A model generated the notes under the pieces. That model was not told the origin of the DNA, made no database searches, and worked only from the letters and a program-made list of their open reading frames with translations. This document shows, piece after piece, positions 45,801 through 59,900 of a stretch of DNA of 64,000 bases. Numbering within the stretch: the stretch's first letter is position 1; each line of letters begins with the position of its first letter. Source of the DNA: Stichopus chloronotus (taxonomy: Eukaryota > Echinodermata > Holothuroidea > Aspidochirotida > Stichopodidae); assembly GCA_021234535.1 (NCBI GenBank), contig CM037850.1, forward strand, positions 15,003,114 to 15,067,113, written 5' to 3'. Position numbers and translations under genes: made by a program.

Positions 45801-47040
45801 GTTTGTTTAAAAACCTTTGTCTATAGACGAAAGAATTACCTTTAAAATGATGACTTTAATACAACACAAACACCACAAAACCCATCATGTCCCCCTGGTT
45901 GCATACAAGGACGTTGGCTCTGGACCTCACCAAGGGAGATAAGGCAGACCGTGGCACTCTTTAAATGCCTCTCTTCTTGCTATAGAGCTCCGGTATGGTA
46001 GTGACTAGTAGTATTCCATTATACAATCACTGTGTACCTAGTGCCCTCCCCCTTCCCAAATGAAAACTATGGCGCTGCCGCCGAAAACATCTAAAATAGT
46101 TCAACTTTATCTGAATTCATTACCTTTTTAAGAGTTTTACTTTTTCTAAGAAATTCCGTGAAGTGCTACGTGCATTTCTTAAGTATGGAGGCATAGTTGT
46201 AGCGAAGTTATAAATTTTTTCAATAGTGGTTGGCTTTTCACGGTAATTTAACCATGGAGTTGTTACATCTTCATGATATACTATAGCCGTAAACATACAC
46301 TGTAGGCCTATCCTAGAAAAAGGTAAAAAAGTGCTCATAGATGGTGATTAGTGAGAGGCTGTGATAACACTTATGTCCCATGAGTTTAGGGGACTTTGAG
46401 GTGATATACCCAAACGTGTAAAATTATCCATAGTGTTGGTATCTTATAGGCCTTAATGAGATTTTCAGAGGTCTTAAAAAGTTTTTTTTCTACATGTCAC
46501 GCATTTAAGTTCCAAAAGTGGCTGGCCCTGTAGGTTGGGTGTTAAAAACAAATCTCGTCCTAGGCTGTAAATTGAATGGAAATATTTCTGCCTAATTCGA
46601 TCAAAATGCCTTAAAAATTTTCTGCCTTTTAAGGGAATGACTCATAGCTCCAGGCAGTTCCAGTTCTCCTAATCGTTTACTTCTAGCCCCTCCGAATGAG
46701 ACTCCACATGTGTAATCAATTCACTGGCCCCTGTGCATGCTGTGTCATATGACCTACTCTGCATCTCTCAACTTTGCTGTCAATCAAAGACAACCAATTT
46801 TGCGTACCCCTTGTCTAAAATGTAACTTGTGGTGATGAGTGACTGCCTGAAAATAAAGAATGCTCTTAAGAGTTATTTCTAGCAGTGTACGAGATTCAAA
46901 TTTTCGTAAGTTTAGGGTTAAATTATTTGGCTTTTTAATCGAGTGTCATTTCATGAGAACATTGTCGATTTTTCATCCTTTACACTAAGTTGAACTAGTT
47001 CAATGAATCCTACCACATGTCCAGACAACTCCCTCTTCCC
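45801..47040. other. No gene seen
   Basis: There are no supported exons or known repeats. Confidence 0.35.
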
Positions 47041-47045
47041 GACGA

Positions 47046-47082
47046 TTACACTAACCATTTACTTAAGTAAATCTAGTGTAAC
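47046..47082. repeat. Near-perfect palindrome around TTACTTAAGTAA
   Basis: Outer arms TTACACTA and TAGTGTAA and inner arms ATTTACTT and AAGTAAAT form a 37-base palindrome with a small asymmetric interruption (ACC against C). Confidence 0.75.
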
Positions 47083-47099
47083 CGTGGGGTGTGTAGCAT

Positions 47100-47725
47100 A
47101 AAAACGAGGACACAAAACGAAGACATAAAACTGAAGACAAAAAAAAACGAAGACAAAAAAAAAAAAACGAAAAAAAAAAAGAGAGGAAAGACATAAAAAC
47201 GAAGAAGTAAAAACGGAATGTTAGTGTTTACATAAAAAACAATGGCAGTCACAATAAGAATTGAAAAGAAATAGGAGGAAACGGGGATTGCGACCTTAAG
47301 AATATATCATATGTTGCCATTCAACTTAACAAGTCTATGCCAAAATGGTATGGTGCTACACATGGAATGGTGTTAGAGAGCCGACATATACAGGAATGGG
47401 TAAAATAGTAAAGGATTCAGCTTTTAATTTGAAATGATATTTACAATGAATCCTAAAAAGGAACAAAAGCATTTTACAGTATATAAAGCGGTATAATGGA
47501 GATATTCATCAACTTTTAGTCTTATATTCCAATCATTGAAATCGAAACTACTCGACTAGTTGCAAGTTGTACCGTCTGCAGTATGTCAGACCCGGGGATC
47601 AGGATAAAAAATATATCCCTGTTTTTGTTTTTTCACTGTAATTTCTGATTACAGTTGGTTACGTCTACTGTTTCAATCGAGATACCCTTAAAGGTTGTTA
47701 TAGGTTGTGTGACACTCTTCTTGAA
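47100..47725 (+). repeat. Dispersed repeat R2, forward copy
   Basis: An A-rich ACGAAGACAAAA minisatellite leads into about 500 bases that reappear in reverse complement at 63,025-63,540. Shared blocks include GGTGCTACACATGGAATGG, ACAGTATATAAAGCGGTATA, CGACTAGTTGCAAGTTGTAC and TTCAATCGAGATA. It has no coding capacity. Confidence 0.8.
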
Positions 47726-50660
47726 AAGGGTACCAGGATGAGGCAAAGGGTACCTGTTTCCATCGGGATACATTTACAGGAGGAGGCAACAATCCAGGTC
47801 TTCTGCTTTTTTCCCTTACCATCTGAAATTACTAACTATTCATTCTTTTTCATAGAATAAAGTCACGGCTGTAATCGAAAACATGACACATTCACAACAT
47901 AATGAAAGGTAATACTCTTCCAACTCATAGTGTCCTCGCTGAAAATTGTGCAAGTCTTCGTTTTGCAAATCCGACATCATCTATTCCTTCTATTTCATGT
48001 GAGAAAGAAGTCAGTAACAGTGTGTCGCCTTAAATGGAAAGTGACAATTAATAAAAGGAAGTCTAGTAAAGGAGTACAGTGGTTGAAAATTGTGCAGAGA
48101 TTAATACGCTAGCATATTGTGAGTCTGTGAGATGGGTTCAGGATAAAAAAGGGAGGGGGCTTCGTTTTTTAGATTGACCATTAAATCTGGCCTGATTTCC
48201 CCGATTTATAGACAAACTGTAAAATACAAATTAATTTACTGCAGGTCTTAAAAATACATCACAAAATGCATACAATAGGATTGTACTTTGCTGTCGCGAC
48301 ATTCTCTACTAAGTCAACAAATTTTTCAGAAAACTTGGTCAAGCACAGACTGAGATTTTGATGTTCAAGTTGTAGATAGAAACACCGAAAAACTTAGGTC
48401 AAAATTTCAAGCCGTTTGGAAGTTATGACCCATCATTGAAAATTGGTCCAAACCCCTTCTATATGTTCAAATTGCATCGTCATCATCTCGGTCATTTTTG
48501 AGAGCTTTTATCTGGTGGATGCACTTTGCTCTCACAAAATTAAAGACCTTAAATAACTTGCATGACAAAATGGTGGTTGGTCAAACATAGTCGTACAACC
48601 ACAAAGTCAAAGTTTTGATGTTTTTCGGGTTGACCCTCGACCTTGTTATCACCTCCTCAGGAAATTGACATTATTTATTGGTGCTATTGCCTATTTATGT
48701 TTGTTTAGAATTTGAAAGAGGGGTGTTCCTCAATCTTTCCAAATTATGTTTTGAATTTGGGTAGAAGGTGGTAAATATGTACAACAATGTACGTACTATA
48801 CACTACATATACAATGTATAGTATATAGACTAGTACCTATGACTTAATATCATGGCCTGGTCGTATTTACAATTTCAAGCACAGAAGTGATTCGACTTTA
48901 TTGTGCAGTTTATATCTTCTTTGGAAAAGACACTTTCACCGAATTAACATGTTTACTTGTAATTTAATTGAAGTAGGCTATCAAAAGGTATAGTACAGTA
49001 TGCACTGTATAGTCACGTATACATACAATAAATACACATAGCATACTACTTTCAACTTCAATTGATGAAGTTTGTGCGCCCTTTGTATACTGCAATAACA
49101 TCTGAAAGTCCACGTACCCATGATAACCTAGAGAGAAGATGTGTGACGTCATTTATTGGCAACTCTACTAATAACATATTGAAAGACTTAGACCTATTTT
49201 AAAGCTTGAAGTTCGGGATGCCTGGTGTAGTGTGTACTGATCTTCTGCATAATGAACACTGAATATAATTATCTGAAATATCTTGCAAATGAAGGGGACT
49301 GTTGTGTACATTTAAGACTTGCGGAAATGGTTAAAGTTTTTTTTTATGTTGTGCTTCAATACTACCACACACTAGCACTTGGGTCACACTCATGGTACAT
49401 TTTTACTGACTTCTGTACACTCGTATACAGTATATACATTGTACACTGCTTTGTGAAATAATGCACAATTTACCCAACTCAAAAGATTTTTTAAATAAAA
49501 ATCCGGGGAAACCCCTTTTTGAACTTTTAACCAGTGATAGAAAAAGGATAAAGCTGTTGGTAGAAAAGAGTCAAGTTCGTGGAAGGTCGTAAACAAGGTC
49601 AAAGGTCAACCCGACAAACACTATTCGTTTTGCTCTGGGACCATTTTCGCACCTATCCAACATATTCCCCCTCCCCGACATTTTGTCACCCCCCCTACGG
49701 AAGCTATAAAGTGCCGTCAAGATAATAACTTGACCCGGTAACTTTACAATTTTCTTCAAAATGTCTCTAGATGACAAGAAAATATCACCACAAAAACAGA
49801 AAAATGATCAAGTGCTTAGTTGTCATTTGAATTTTTAAACAATTGTCAGCAAAGTTTTCAAATGACAACCTATCATATCTTGTCTTTTCAACAATTTGCT
49901 GCAAAACGTCCACTTCTTCACTTTCTCCTAAGCGAGCAATTCAACAATTTTCTGCAATTATCTTTCTGACAACTTATCGTATCTTGTCAACTCAGTTACA
50001 TTTCTCTGCAAAGTGTTGACTTGTCACTTCTTTTCTGAATGAGCAATTAAACAATTGTCTGCAGAATGTAAACTTGTTTATATCTCTCTAAGTGAAAATT
50101 AACCTGATAGCGTAAGAGTGGTTATAGCATTGGATTTATTTGCTATCTGGTTCTGTTATATCAATATGCCAAAAAAGCTCCTCACATAGAAATAAAATAG
50201 ACATAGCCTGACCAAGTAAGTTCCGGTTCTTTGATTTGACTGAATTTTGCAAATCTTACATGAATCCGGTTCCGAGTTTCCATTAAATCCAAGTTTTGTA
50301 TCAATCTATTTCGAATATTCCGAAGATATTGCAAATCTGGTTCCGACCAAATTTTAAAATGTGAAATCAGGTATACATCCTCAGAAGAAGCGTATAAATA
50401 CGGATACCCATATACACAGAACGATTCTTGCCAACACAGAACGTATTGCAAATGGACGACATTAATATGAAAATAACAATCAGCGTCACAGACCGGTGGC
50501 TGAGTGGACCGAAAGCTACAAAACTGACACAGAGCCTATCCAAAACCACAGAGTTACATTTTTATCGAGGTTCTTTTATTTACATGATTTTGTTTCTATG
50601 TACAAACTGCAAAGCACGTGTCCACCTGTTTGACGCTTGTAGAAAAGTCATAGCCCTCTG
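47726..50660. other. No gene; weak local repeats
   Basis: No coding exon is supported. Between 49,810 and 50,080 blocks like ACAATTGTCTGCA and AACTTATC(A/G)TATCTTGTC recur two or three times, suggesting an old tandem repeat. Confidence 0.35.
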
Positions 50661-50679
50661 CAAATTATGCTATTGAAGA

Positions 50680-51445
50680 CTTACGATACAAAACGAAGAC
50701 TTGGATTTTTCGCCATTTCTTCAGACATGCATTTGATGCATATCTGAAGCATTTGATGTAACAAAGTGTCATCAGAACCTACTCGGAAAAGTGATACATC
50801 GATTTGATATCGACGTCAGTTGATGGATTATCGGGAAAAAATCATTTAAGACAGGCTATTTCTTATGCGTCAATCTTCAAAACGAAGGCCCATTTTTATC
50901 CCAAATCCAGCCCACACGAGTGATATGCTTCCGTGTTAATCTCTGCACATTTTTCAACAAGGACACTAGTAACAGAGAAGAGTATTACCTTTTACTACCT
51001 TGTAAATTTGTCACTCCTTTATTTTCATTTACAGCGACACACTGTCAGTGCTACTTAGTTCAATCCCGTATGATATAGACAGAATAGTTGTAGATACTAT
51101 CGGATTTGCAAATCGAAGACTTAGATTTTTCACCCTTCCTTCAGATATGGTCCCACCGGAAAATTGTATGTAACAAAGTCGGAACCTACTCGGAAAAGTG
51201 ATATATTGATTGATATCGACTTCAGTTGGTGGATTATGGGAACACAATCATTTCCAAAGGGCTATTTCTTATGAGTCAATCTTCAAAATGAAGACATTGT
51301 TGTATTCCGAACACCCCCATTAATATGCTCCTATCTTAATCCCTGTACAATGTTCATTTGTGACGGGAAGAGTGTTACCTTTTATTTCGAAAAAGTGTCA
51401 CTTTTCGATTACAGCCTTGCACCGTTAGTGACTTTATTTTATGAA
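50680..51445 (+). repeat. Tandem duplication, ~420-bp offset
   Basis: Blocks at 50,690-51,060 recur at 51,110-51,440: GAAGACTT(G/A)GATTTTTC, AACCTACTCGGAAAAGTGAT, GATATCGAC then GGATTAT(C/G)GG, GGCTATTTCTTATG then GTCAATCTTCAAAA, and AGAG(T)GTTACCTTTTA. The copies are moderately diverged and non-coding. Confidence 0.75.
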
Positions 51446-51714
51446 GGAAAATACATAGTTACATAATTTCAGATGCCAAAAAAAAAAAAAAAAAATGCCG
51501 AAGACATGAATTGTTAGGCCTTTCCTTTAAAGGTCGTGTGACAAGAACATTGTACTTTGGAGTACTGGGTGGATTAAGCATTCAAAATGTTGAAAACAGC
51601 AACAAAGTCCGTCCAATCCGTCAAGATTACAGTCAAAGAGTGACAAATTTACAGGCAAAAGCACACAAAACCTAAACTGGTCCACTGACCAACAAAATTG
51701 CTTGTCTGGATGGT

Positions 51715-52140
51715 GCCTCTACCGACTAACTATAAAGTAGTCGGTAATGACCGACAAATTAATACTTAGTCGGTCACAACCGACTAATTTCACCGACTAG
51801 TCCGCATTGACACACCGACTAATTGAAAACTGGTCGGTCGAAACCGACTAGCCACTTTGTTAGTCGGTGTAGTTAGTCCGTTGCCACTGACCAATGAATC
51901 GCTAGTCAGTCACATTAGTCGGTTGTTACCGACCAATTCTTGACTAACAAAAACGCTAGTCGGTTTGGTGCCTCTCCCGACTAATTTTCAACACCATTTC
52001 TTGTCGGTTCTTACCGACTAATTCTTTGACTAGCAAAAATGCTAGTCCGTTAGGCCCTCTCCGACTAATTTTTTCTAGTCTATATTGACCGACTAATTTA
52101 CATTCTGGTCGATCAGTCCCCTAGTCAATACCAATGGACT
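51715..52140. repeat. CCGACTAA / TTAGTCGG palindromic repeat cluster
   Basis: More than ten copies of CCGACTAA-like and TAGTCGGT-like octamers alternate in both orientations at 10-40 base spacing. A second cluster lies at 62,325-62,580. Homology continues on the right side (52,530-52,960 with 62,610-62,960), so both belong to one dispersed element. Confidence 0.75.
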
Positions 52141-52529
52141 TGCCTGATCCAGTTTCAGTCACAGGGATTGAACAGGGCGCTACAAAATGATAAACAGGAA
52201 CACAACAGCAAGTTAGCTCTGTTCACTATATTCAGCTCCACCTCTCGTTTAGATGTACAGTAGTTAGGATAACAAACAATTAGATAATAAGGAAATAGAA
52301 CACAAAAGAGTCAGATCAAGGTTTGCACATTGCATTTGGATGAGTAACTTTAAGATGAACTTACAAGCTAGCACACTCCCCGTAGCATAATACTTCAAGG
52401 TCGCATGGCATGGAAATATTATAGTTGGATATTTGATGTAAAAAGCATTAAAAATCCAGAAAATAACCACAATTCCCATTAAAATCCATCAAATATTGAC
52501 TATTTTACAGGTAAATTTCTATTTCACAC

Positions 52530-52960
52530 TTGTATCATGAATAAACATGAGCTAAATATGCAAATATGTGACATCGAAAGAGGGACATACCATATGTGGC
52601 ACATGTCAGTCTTTGTTTTTTTTTTTTCAAAATTAATTTCAAGGACACTGAGGGGTGTAATATAAAAGTTAAATGTTTTTCCTTGAAAAATATTCATATC
52701 ACTCACCAAACTGTAATATGTATGATCAGTGATTAAGATATAATTTATATAGGGTTAACAAAAGAAATTTCACACTGTGCAACACTCCACATCATTATTT
52801 TTGCACAGCAATTAGTTTCTTCAGAAACCATCAAACTTTGAAGACCCATATTTTGAGAACGGTAAAAGATATTGAAATAATTCCAACAGATCTTTCATTG
52901 AAGGACTTAATTCTTTAACCACAAGTGAAACAGTTCTTTTTGGTGGCATGTCACACAACC
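52530..52960 (+). repeat. Dispersed repeat R3 body, first copy
   Basis: It shares the order of blocks with 62,610-62,960: TATGCAAAT(A/T)TGTGAC, TTTCAAGGACACT, CTCAGTGATTAAG-like, AACAAAAGAAA, CACTGTxCAACACTCCAC. It is diverged and in direct orientation. Confidence 0.6.
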
Positions 52961-53645
52961 TTTCAGATTCAGAATGTGAATTGTGTCAAGGTTTGAATAT
53001 TCTATACGATATCATGAAAATGGATTGTATGATGTCCCCTAAAGGGACAGTTCGGCCAAACAAGGCAATCTGAGGTGTAAATGTATACTGGCTGAACCTG
53101 GGTGCTTTTGTTAGCACTATTCACTTATTGTCAGCATATGAAGGCCATCCACTCCATTAACATGCTATACAAGGTATCTCAAGTTGTTAAGTAGGTCATC
53201 ACACCGGCCAACACAACGTGGGAGTGAATCCCATACTTTTGTCATGTTGTGCATAGGGTAGACAGTCGAAAAATGATTCACATAGTTCATAACACACAAC
53301 TAAGTGGACCTAGAAGGGATAGGTTAGGCTACACAGGAACACTTTTTAGTAATGAAATTCTTTTGGAACTGAACTGTTTAGTATCTGCTACTAACAAAGT
53401 ACTGGATGTGCAAGAACAAGAGATGCATTACTTAGAATTCATGTAAATAAACCGTCTCTCACCATGTGAAGTTAATCTGTGATGCATGCTCAAGAGGATA
53501 TATGTGACAAATGGATTCACAAGTAATGGCAAGATCAACTTGATAACAAGCAAATGACAAATACAACTACCTTGAGTGACCGCTGAGTCTCCCACTCAAA
53601 CAAGTTTAGGCGAGACAAAAAAGACCACATATTCTAGACCGTGAT

Positions 53646-53939
53646 CTAGGCCAGCCCTGCACATTGTGCAGCGTTTAGCTCATTCACCTTCAATCTCATT
53701 GTCTTTGACATCGGGAGCTTGGCATCAATGTTCAAGACTATCTGCTGCAGGAAAGTCAGTGACTTGCTTACAGGGGTCGGATAGCCCAGATTGAAAACAT
53801 AAAATGCCTCAATCCAGGTGGTGGCAGCTCCCAAAATTGTGGACGATTGGGCGACCACAAGTCCGTCGATCACTAGACTGAACTGCTCGCTTGTGAATGG
53901 TGTCGAGCCATCCATCCCCAGATGAGTTGCAATTTCCGT
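53646..53939 (-). CDS. Exon 5: C-terminal SAMD3-like region and stop
   Basis: The acceptor has a run of ten T before CAG. Ninety-seven codons then run to TAG. The hydrophobic TILGAATTWIEAFYVFNLGY segment followed by a Pro and a FLQQIVLN helix is the most family-typical part. No polyadenylation signal was assigned. Confidence 0.75.
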   Translation of the reverse strand, partial: TEIATHLGMDGSTPFTSEQFSLVIDGLVVAQSSTILGAATTWIEAFYVFNLGYPTPVSKSLTFLQQIVLNIDAKLPMSKTMRLKVNELNAAQCAGLA

Positions 53940-56900
53940 CTGAAAAAAAAAACATGCAGACATGTGGTTGACACTAGAACTGCTTATGGCCAGGTGCTAT
54001 TTGAACAGGTACTGCACAGAACCCTGTTGGGGTATTGGGTGACTGTCTGGAGTGGTGCAAGAGCTACTTGTCACCAAGGGAATTAAAGATCAGGAAAGGT
54101 GACAAATACCCATCCCCCAAAAGATTCATGTTTTGTTGTCCCACAAGGAAGCAAAACTGGCCCAATCTCTACAGTCGAGTCAGGTATTCCACCTTGTCTG
54201 TACAGGTTTTGGAGCTACCATACAACATGACACTCCTGTAACATGTCTGAGGTGAGGTGTTGTCTAGAAAAATTAGACTGGCTCCCAATTGTCTTACATG
54301 TCAAGCTTACAATCCTCATGACTGTGTAGAAGTGTCTGCATGATGGAGCCCCGCATATCGTAGTGAATTACTAGGAACTAACAGTAAGATGAATTTGGAT
54401 GTTCCTAGGTCCAGATGCAAAAAATTTGGTGGCTGTGTCTTCACCGTCTGTGTGCCCCGCATGTGCAATGAGCTCCCAAGAGAAATTCAGTTTCGTGCAA
54501 CTCCGCCACAATTTAGGTCCAGCTGAAGACATGGTTATTTGCTTAATTCCAAGGTTACGTGTGAAGATTTTTGGAGCCGCTTGGTTTAAACAGATGTAGC
54601 GAGTACACTTGTTCAACCCTTACAGAATCCTTTGAACTTAATCTGCACCATGTTCATAGCTCACATTTGAATACTTACACTTTTGGTAACTGGGATGAAG
54701 ATATCTGTGATGCGCTCTTGGAACAATCCAGGGATGGAAAGAAATGCTGCTGCCAGTCTTGCATCTACAACAGAGAAAATGAAGTTTGTGTTACATAAAA
54801 AGAATGGCCCTCCTGTTTTCCAGAATATTGAACTATTTTTTGCCTATTAAAATAAGGCAAATAGAGTAGACTAGGAATTTCTTCTCATCTCCATTTAAGT
54901 CACACAGAGACAAAGTTAACTTTCTGAACATATTCCTAGAACAATTGCCACCCATTATGGCATATCTTTCAAGTGCTCAGAACCCAACTCAAAGACAACT
55001 AGTATGAAGCTACAAGGGTGGATGTTTAATTTATTTAAATACCAAACAATGCCCATTCAGCTTACGAATGAATACGTAGAACTGCACATGGGAGGTAAAT
55101 GAATGGTATATCACGTATACCTGCAGAGAGTCAATCACTGGCATCAGTGGTATGTTTTCCGATGATGGATACAGTCATTTTAAGGAATATGTCGAAAATC
55201 TAAAAACAGCAGCAGGTCAGTCATCATGAACAATGCTAATGGATTCATCTAACAAGCTTTTGTTTGTTGTGAGTAGGACCAAATTTTCCCTTGAGTGTCA
55301 CGAATGTGTTTAACAGCCACATAGGACTGCAGTCCAGGCTATTGAATATTCAACATGATGTGTGCAAGCCATTCAGAGGGAAAGTACGGAGCTTTTGTGG
55401 AGTGATGTAGCAATTACAACTCTGCCAGGTAGAGTAGGTTCACAGAGCCATCAGTGACATCCTGAACTTGTAGAAATAAAATAACCTTCACTTGAAATTG
55501 TTGATTGAACAAAATGAATAAGGAAGAATGTGACATATTGATGTTTATAGAGCAAAATAATACTTGTGAATTACCACACCTATGTACAGTTGGATGCTGC
55601 TCAAACAAATTACCAGTTGAATATTATACAGATAATGTTTTGCAGTGCAATGGCAGGCCTCGACCTTCAGATCTCAAGGGGCATGGCCATTTGGCCTTCG
55701 CTCAGTTTCCATTTTTGAGGGCACCAAGGCCATTAGTTGGGGCATTACGGCCATTTTCAATTTTCAATAAGGGCACGACAGCAATTTCTAAAAATAACAA
55801 GATTAGCAAACACCAACCAGAATTTTTTGTTAACCAGAGCTCCTGGCTCTTAGACGCACGCAGTTGCCTCTCGAAAGCTTGCGGAAAACACTGTGCCGTG
55901 ATTTGGTGTACGTACTGTAGCAACTGGAAAGATGGAAACTCAGGCTTGGTAATAATACTCAACTCCTATTGGTCAATTGCGGTTGGGAAACAGTGGTTGA
56001 TCCTCCGGTTAACCCACGGTAAATGGATCAACGCACGGTAAATTAATTAAGAGTAAAATCATCGACCCACGGTCAATTGAATGAAAAAAAATTGTTGTAT
56101 TTGAATGAACAAGGTACAACTCTGGACCTGTGCATTAAATACAGGATAATTCACTCGCACGGGTTAATCCTTGCGCTGGATGCACTCAGGCTTCGCACTC
56201 GTGCATCGCTTCGTTAAGCCCGCGCTCGTGCATTATCCTGTAATTAATGCACTGTTCATCGTTGTTTAACCTTTCATTCACCTACGAATCACACCGAGTA
56301 CAGTGTGTAATACCTAATGCAAGGCCAGTGCATTGCCTGCGCTGTTACGTAGGGCGTTGGTCATGAACAAACGAAGGGAAACGGCCCCGTGTAAATTCCC
56401 GCACCACCGGCAATACAGTATTTCAATTACGGGAAATTTATCGCGAATTAGTTTTGCGTTTTATTTGAAGAATCTTTGAAAACGAGACGTAACATTCTCA
56501 ACATCGCTAATACATGTCTAGAGCGAGCAATGCGCACCCTACGATAGTCACGACTTGTTTCCTTGGAACGCAATTCACCAGCGGTGATAATGGTCCATAT
56601 GAGATCAAAGGAACACAGCATTACTTGCACGGTCGTTGATTAGCACTTATTTATGGGAATTGTCTGCACAATCATGGAATAACACTTTCAATCAACATCA
56701 TGTGACCAGATATCGTCCAATAAACAAAAAAATATAATTAGACATTATATAATTCTCCTTACCTTCCCTCTTCTTCTTGGTAGAGTGGAATCGCTTCCAC
56801 TATCTCCTGGAGAAACTTACGAGTAGTCCTCCTCCCTCGAGCCTTCTGCAGCAAGGTCAGGCTGTACTTCTCCAAACCCACTGAGATATGCTTCATTAGG

Positions 56901-59900
56901 GGCACAGAATCCTCCTTCACTCTCTGCATTTCTTCAGAGAGCTGCACAGATGAAAAGGAATTAAATTTGCATTGAATAATAGATATTGTATAAAATTCAG
57001 ACATTCCTAGTAAGGTAAAGAGAAAAAATCAGTATCCCAAGACTGGTGGGAGAATGGCCGGGTGGTATCAGCATTCGCTCTGCATGCAAGAGATCCCAAG
57101 ATCAATTCCAGCTGATCCCTGGGTTGAGTCTTAGTCAGACGTGGCTGCACTTGCAGTTTGTGTTTTACATGTTCCTGGTACATCTTCTTAAGTTGCTGGT
57201 CCTGCTTTGGTGCAGTGCATGAGCATTAGTGGGGATCGTAACAAGGTTTTGCAGTAGTTCTCGGCAGCAAAGCTGGAACAAAACAGGAGTATGGGAAGCT
57301 CCTTGCAGGGAAATTTGGTATGTAGAGGGAAATTTTTCTTGCTAAAATAAAGAAACACATAAGAAATTGTTGTGAAATCTTGATATCCTGGAGGGAAAAT
57401 TTGCTTAGCTTGCCGGGAAATTGTCATTTTTTTCCACTGGCTTTTGGCAGTCAGCTGTAAAGAATAGCTTCAGGCGAGAATTGAAAAATAAAATCTCTCC
57501 CCCTCATTCTGTTTTGGAGTATGCTGGTGTCCATCGGATGGGGACGTAAAATAATGGTACTGGGAGAAGGATGGAATAGTTGCCTCCTGGCAGCTCGAAT
57601 GGCCACCATATACTTCCCCAAGAATGTCATCCAACTGTAACAATGCCACCAGAGTTTGAAGGATGGGAACATACTGCATTGTATGTTCTTTGCCACTCTC
57701 AGCATCCCTACCAAGAACATATTCACATGGTTCAACTACCGAATGTGTTTCCTTCATGTATTTATGAAGGTTTCTGGCATGGGAAAACACACTGAAAGCA
57801 TTCTCTAGTTCACTCTCTTGGAACAATTCTACCAAACCAAACTCATTTAGGAGATCAGGATTTGTACCAGATCGTACCGACAAACTATGGAGTTCCTGTT
57901 CCATACTTTGTCTTTGATGTTTGAGCAGATCAACAAACTCGTTTGCGACAAGTGAACAAGCAGCTTGTGGAGTTTTGTGTACCTCCCTCAACCTCATTAG
58001 AAAAATTGAAGCCTCTGCAACAGCATCAAATTCAATTCCCCTTGCTGCAAGTGGCATATTTGCATGTACAGGTTGTCCACCTTGGTCTGGTTGAACTTCG
58101 TCTGGTTGACCAAGGTCAGCTACATCACCACCTCCAACAATGTGATCATTGGGAGCCTGCCCTCCATACCAAATTTCATGTTTTTGCCTGATATGCCGTC
58201 TGAATACACGAACGTTTGAGTATCTCTTTGCACAGCCATCTATACCACACACAATCTTGAAATTTGGTTCATTTACATGCTGATATCTGTAGTGCTTGAT
58301 AGGGATTTCAAATTCTGGAGTGAGAAACTCACAACTTGAACAGCTATATGCAATTTCTCCAGTGTGAAGGAAAAAAACATTGATAATATTCATAGACTAT
58401 ACTGTGAGTTAGACATGCTTCCAAAACAATTACAAGGCAGTGGTGCACAAGAACATGTAACAGTGACATTAGTAAACAAATGGAACCACTAAAGCACACT
58501 TGATGATTAGACAATCAAACAAACTAGGAAATACTTCATGTGACCAGTGACCTTGTGAAATTACAGTGTTTCTAGATTTGATGGTGTAGGCATACATCAG
58601 CCTGAACACCTGAATGACCAAGGGGTACCAAGTTGTGACATGCCATTTTTGGCATGAAATTCACTTTTTATGTTTCTTTTTCTATGGGACAGTTATTTCA
58701 TTTGTCTTATACTAATTTCCTGAAAACTGAGGAGGAGGTTAAGTTCCAATCAAGGGAAGATGAATTATTTACATTCACAAAATGGCCTTATGTGGGGAAA
58801 AATATATTTCATGTGTAAATTGTGACACCAAGTTACATTTCTCACATTAATTCCATAAATATGTCTTTTTCAGAGCATTTAAGGGTATTATATAAATAAT
58901 TTTAATATTTTGAAGCAAAAAAAAAACATTCATTTCTCAATGCATGGTTTATCTTAATTGTGTGGTACGAAAACATTTGTTTCCCGTGTAAAGAAGTACG
59001 GGGGACACCAAAACTAGACTTCCTAATATTTCAAATTTTAAAGCAGCCAGTAAAATTTCACAAAGGGCATGTCAAATGTCAGTTACTGTATGTCACATTA
59101 AAGGTCAAGAGCAGTCGCCCCAAAATTATGTTGAACTAACAACTAAATTTTGTAATTTCCTTTTTATTTTTCTTCCAAGAAGCTTTCAGGATATTTTAAG
59201 ACTTAAATATTCAACATTCAAGGTAAACCAAGGTATTACTTCTTGTAAATTTCACAATTCAGTGAAAAACATGTTGTCACATCATCTCATATGATTGGCA
59301 AGGGCCATTCACAAACTAGTGTAGACTACTATCCTTGTTCAAATTGGGGTGACTGCATTTGCCCTTTAAGATGGTGAAATTTAACAAGACATTTGAGAGT
59401 TCGAACTTTAGTACATAACTTTGGTTTCAAGGTCAATTTTCACATCATAAACTTTTAGTGGGACACCAAACTAGTCTTCAAAATTGAAAATGATCTTGTG
59501 TTTGTATTTATGTTGGAATTTCTCTCCATATTGTTTACTGCTTGAAACAGCCTGAGTGCCAAGGCCTTAACAATTTTCAAACTACTGGAGAGGATTACAG
59601 AACCCAACTAGAGCTATAATATTGGAAAAGGAGTAGGAAAGTTTCACGCGTAAAGTGTGACACAAAAGTTTACACGCGAAACCTCTGTGATCAATTTTCT
59701 TCAATCAATTAAATGTCAACATTTTTTATTGAGCTTGTGCTTGGTTGTCATAATTTGTATGCTGTCTTCAATTCATGTTGAACTCTATACAAAACAAGCC
59801 ATTAAACAAGGGGAAATCTAAATTTTCAAATCGTATCTTTAAATGTCATAATTTTTGGCCCGAAAATGGCCACTTTTGGTGCTTATTTTCCCCAAATCTT

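Noticed and set aside
55505..56041. 178-codon open frame on the plus strand
   Set aside because: It spans a GGCCATT-type repeat and lies antisense in an intron of the minus-strand gene; no motifs are present.
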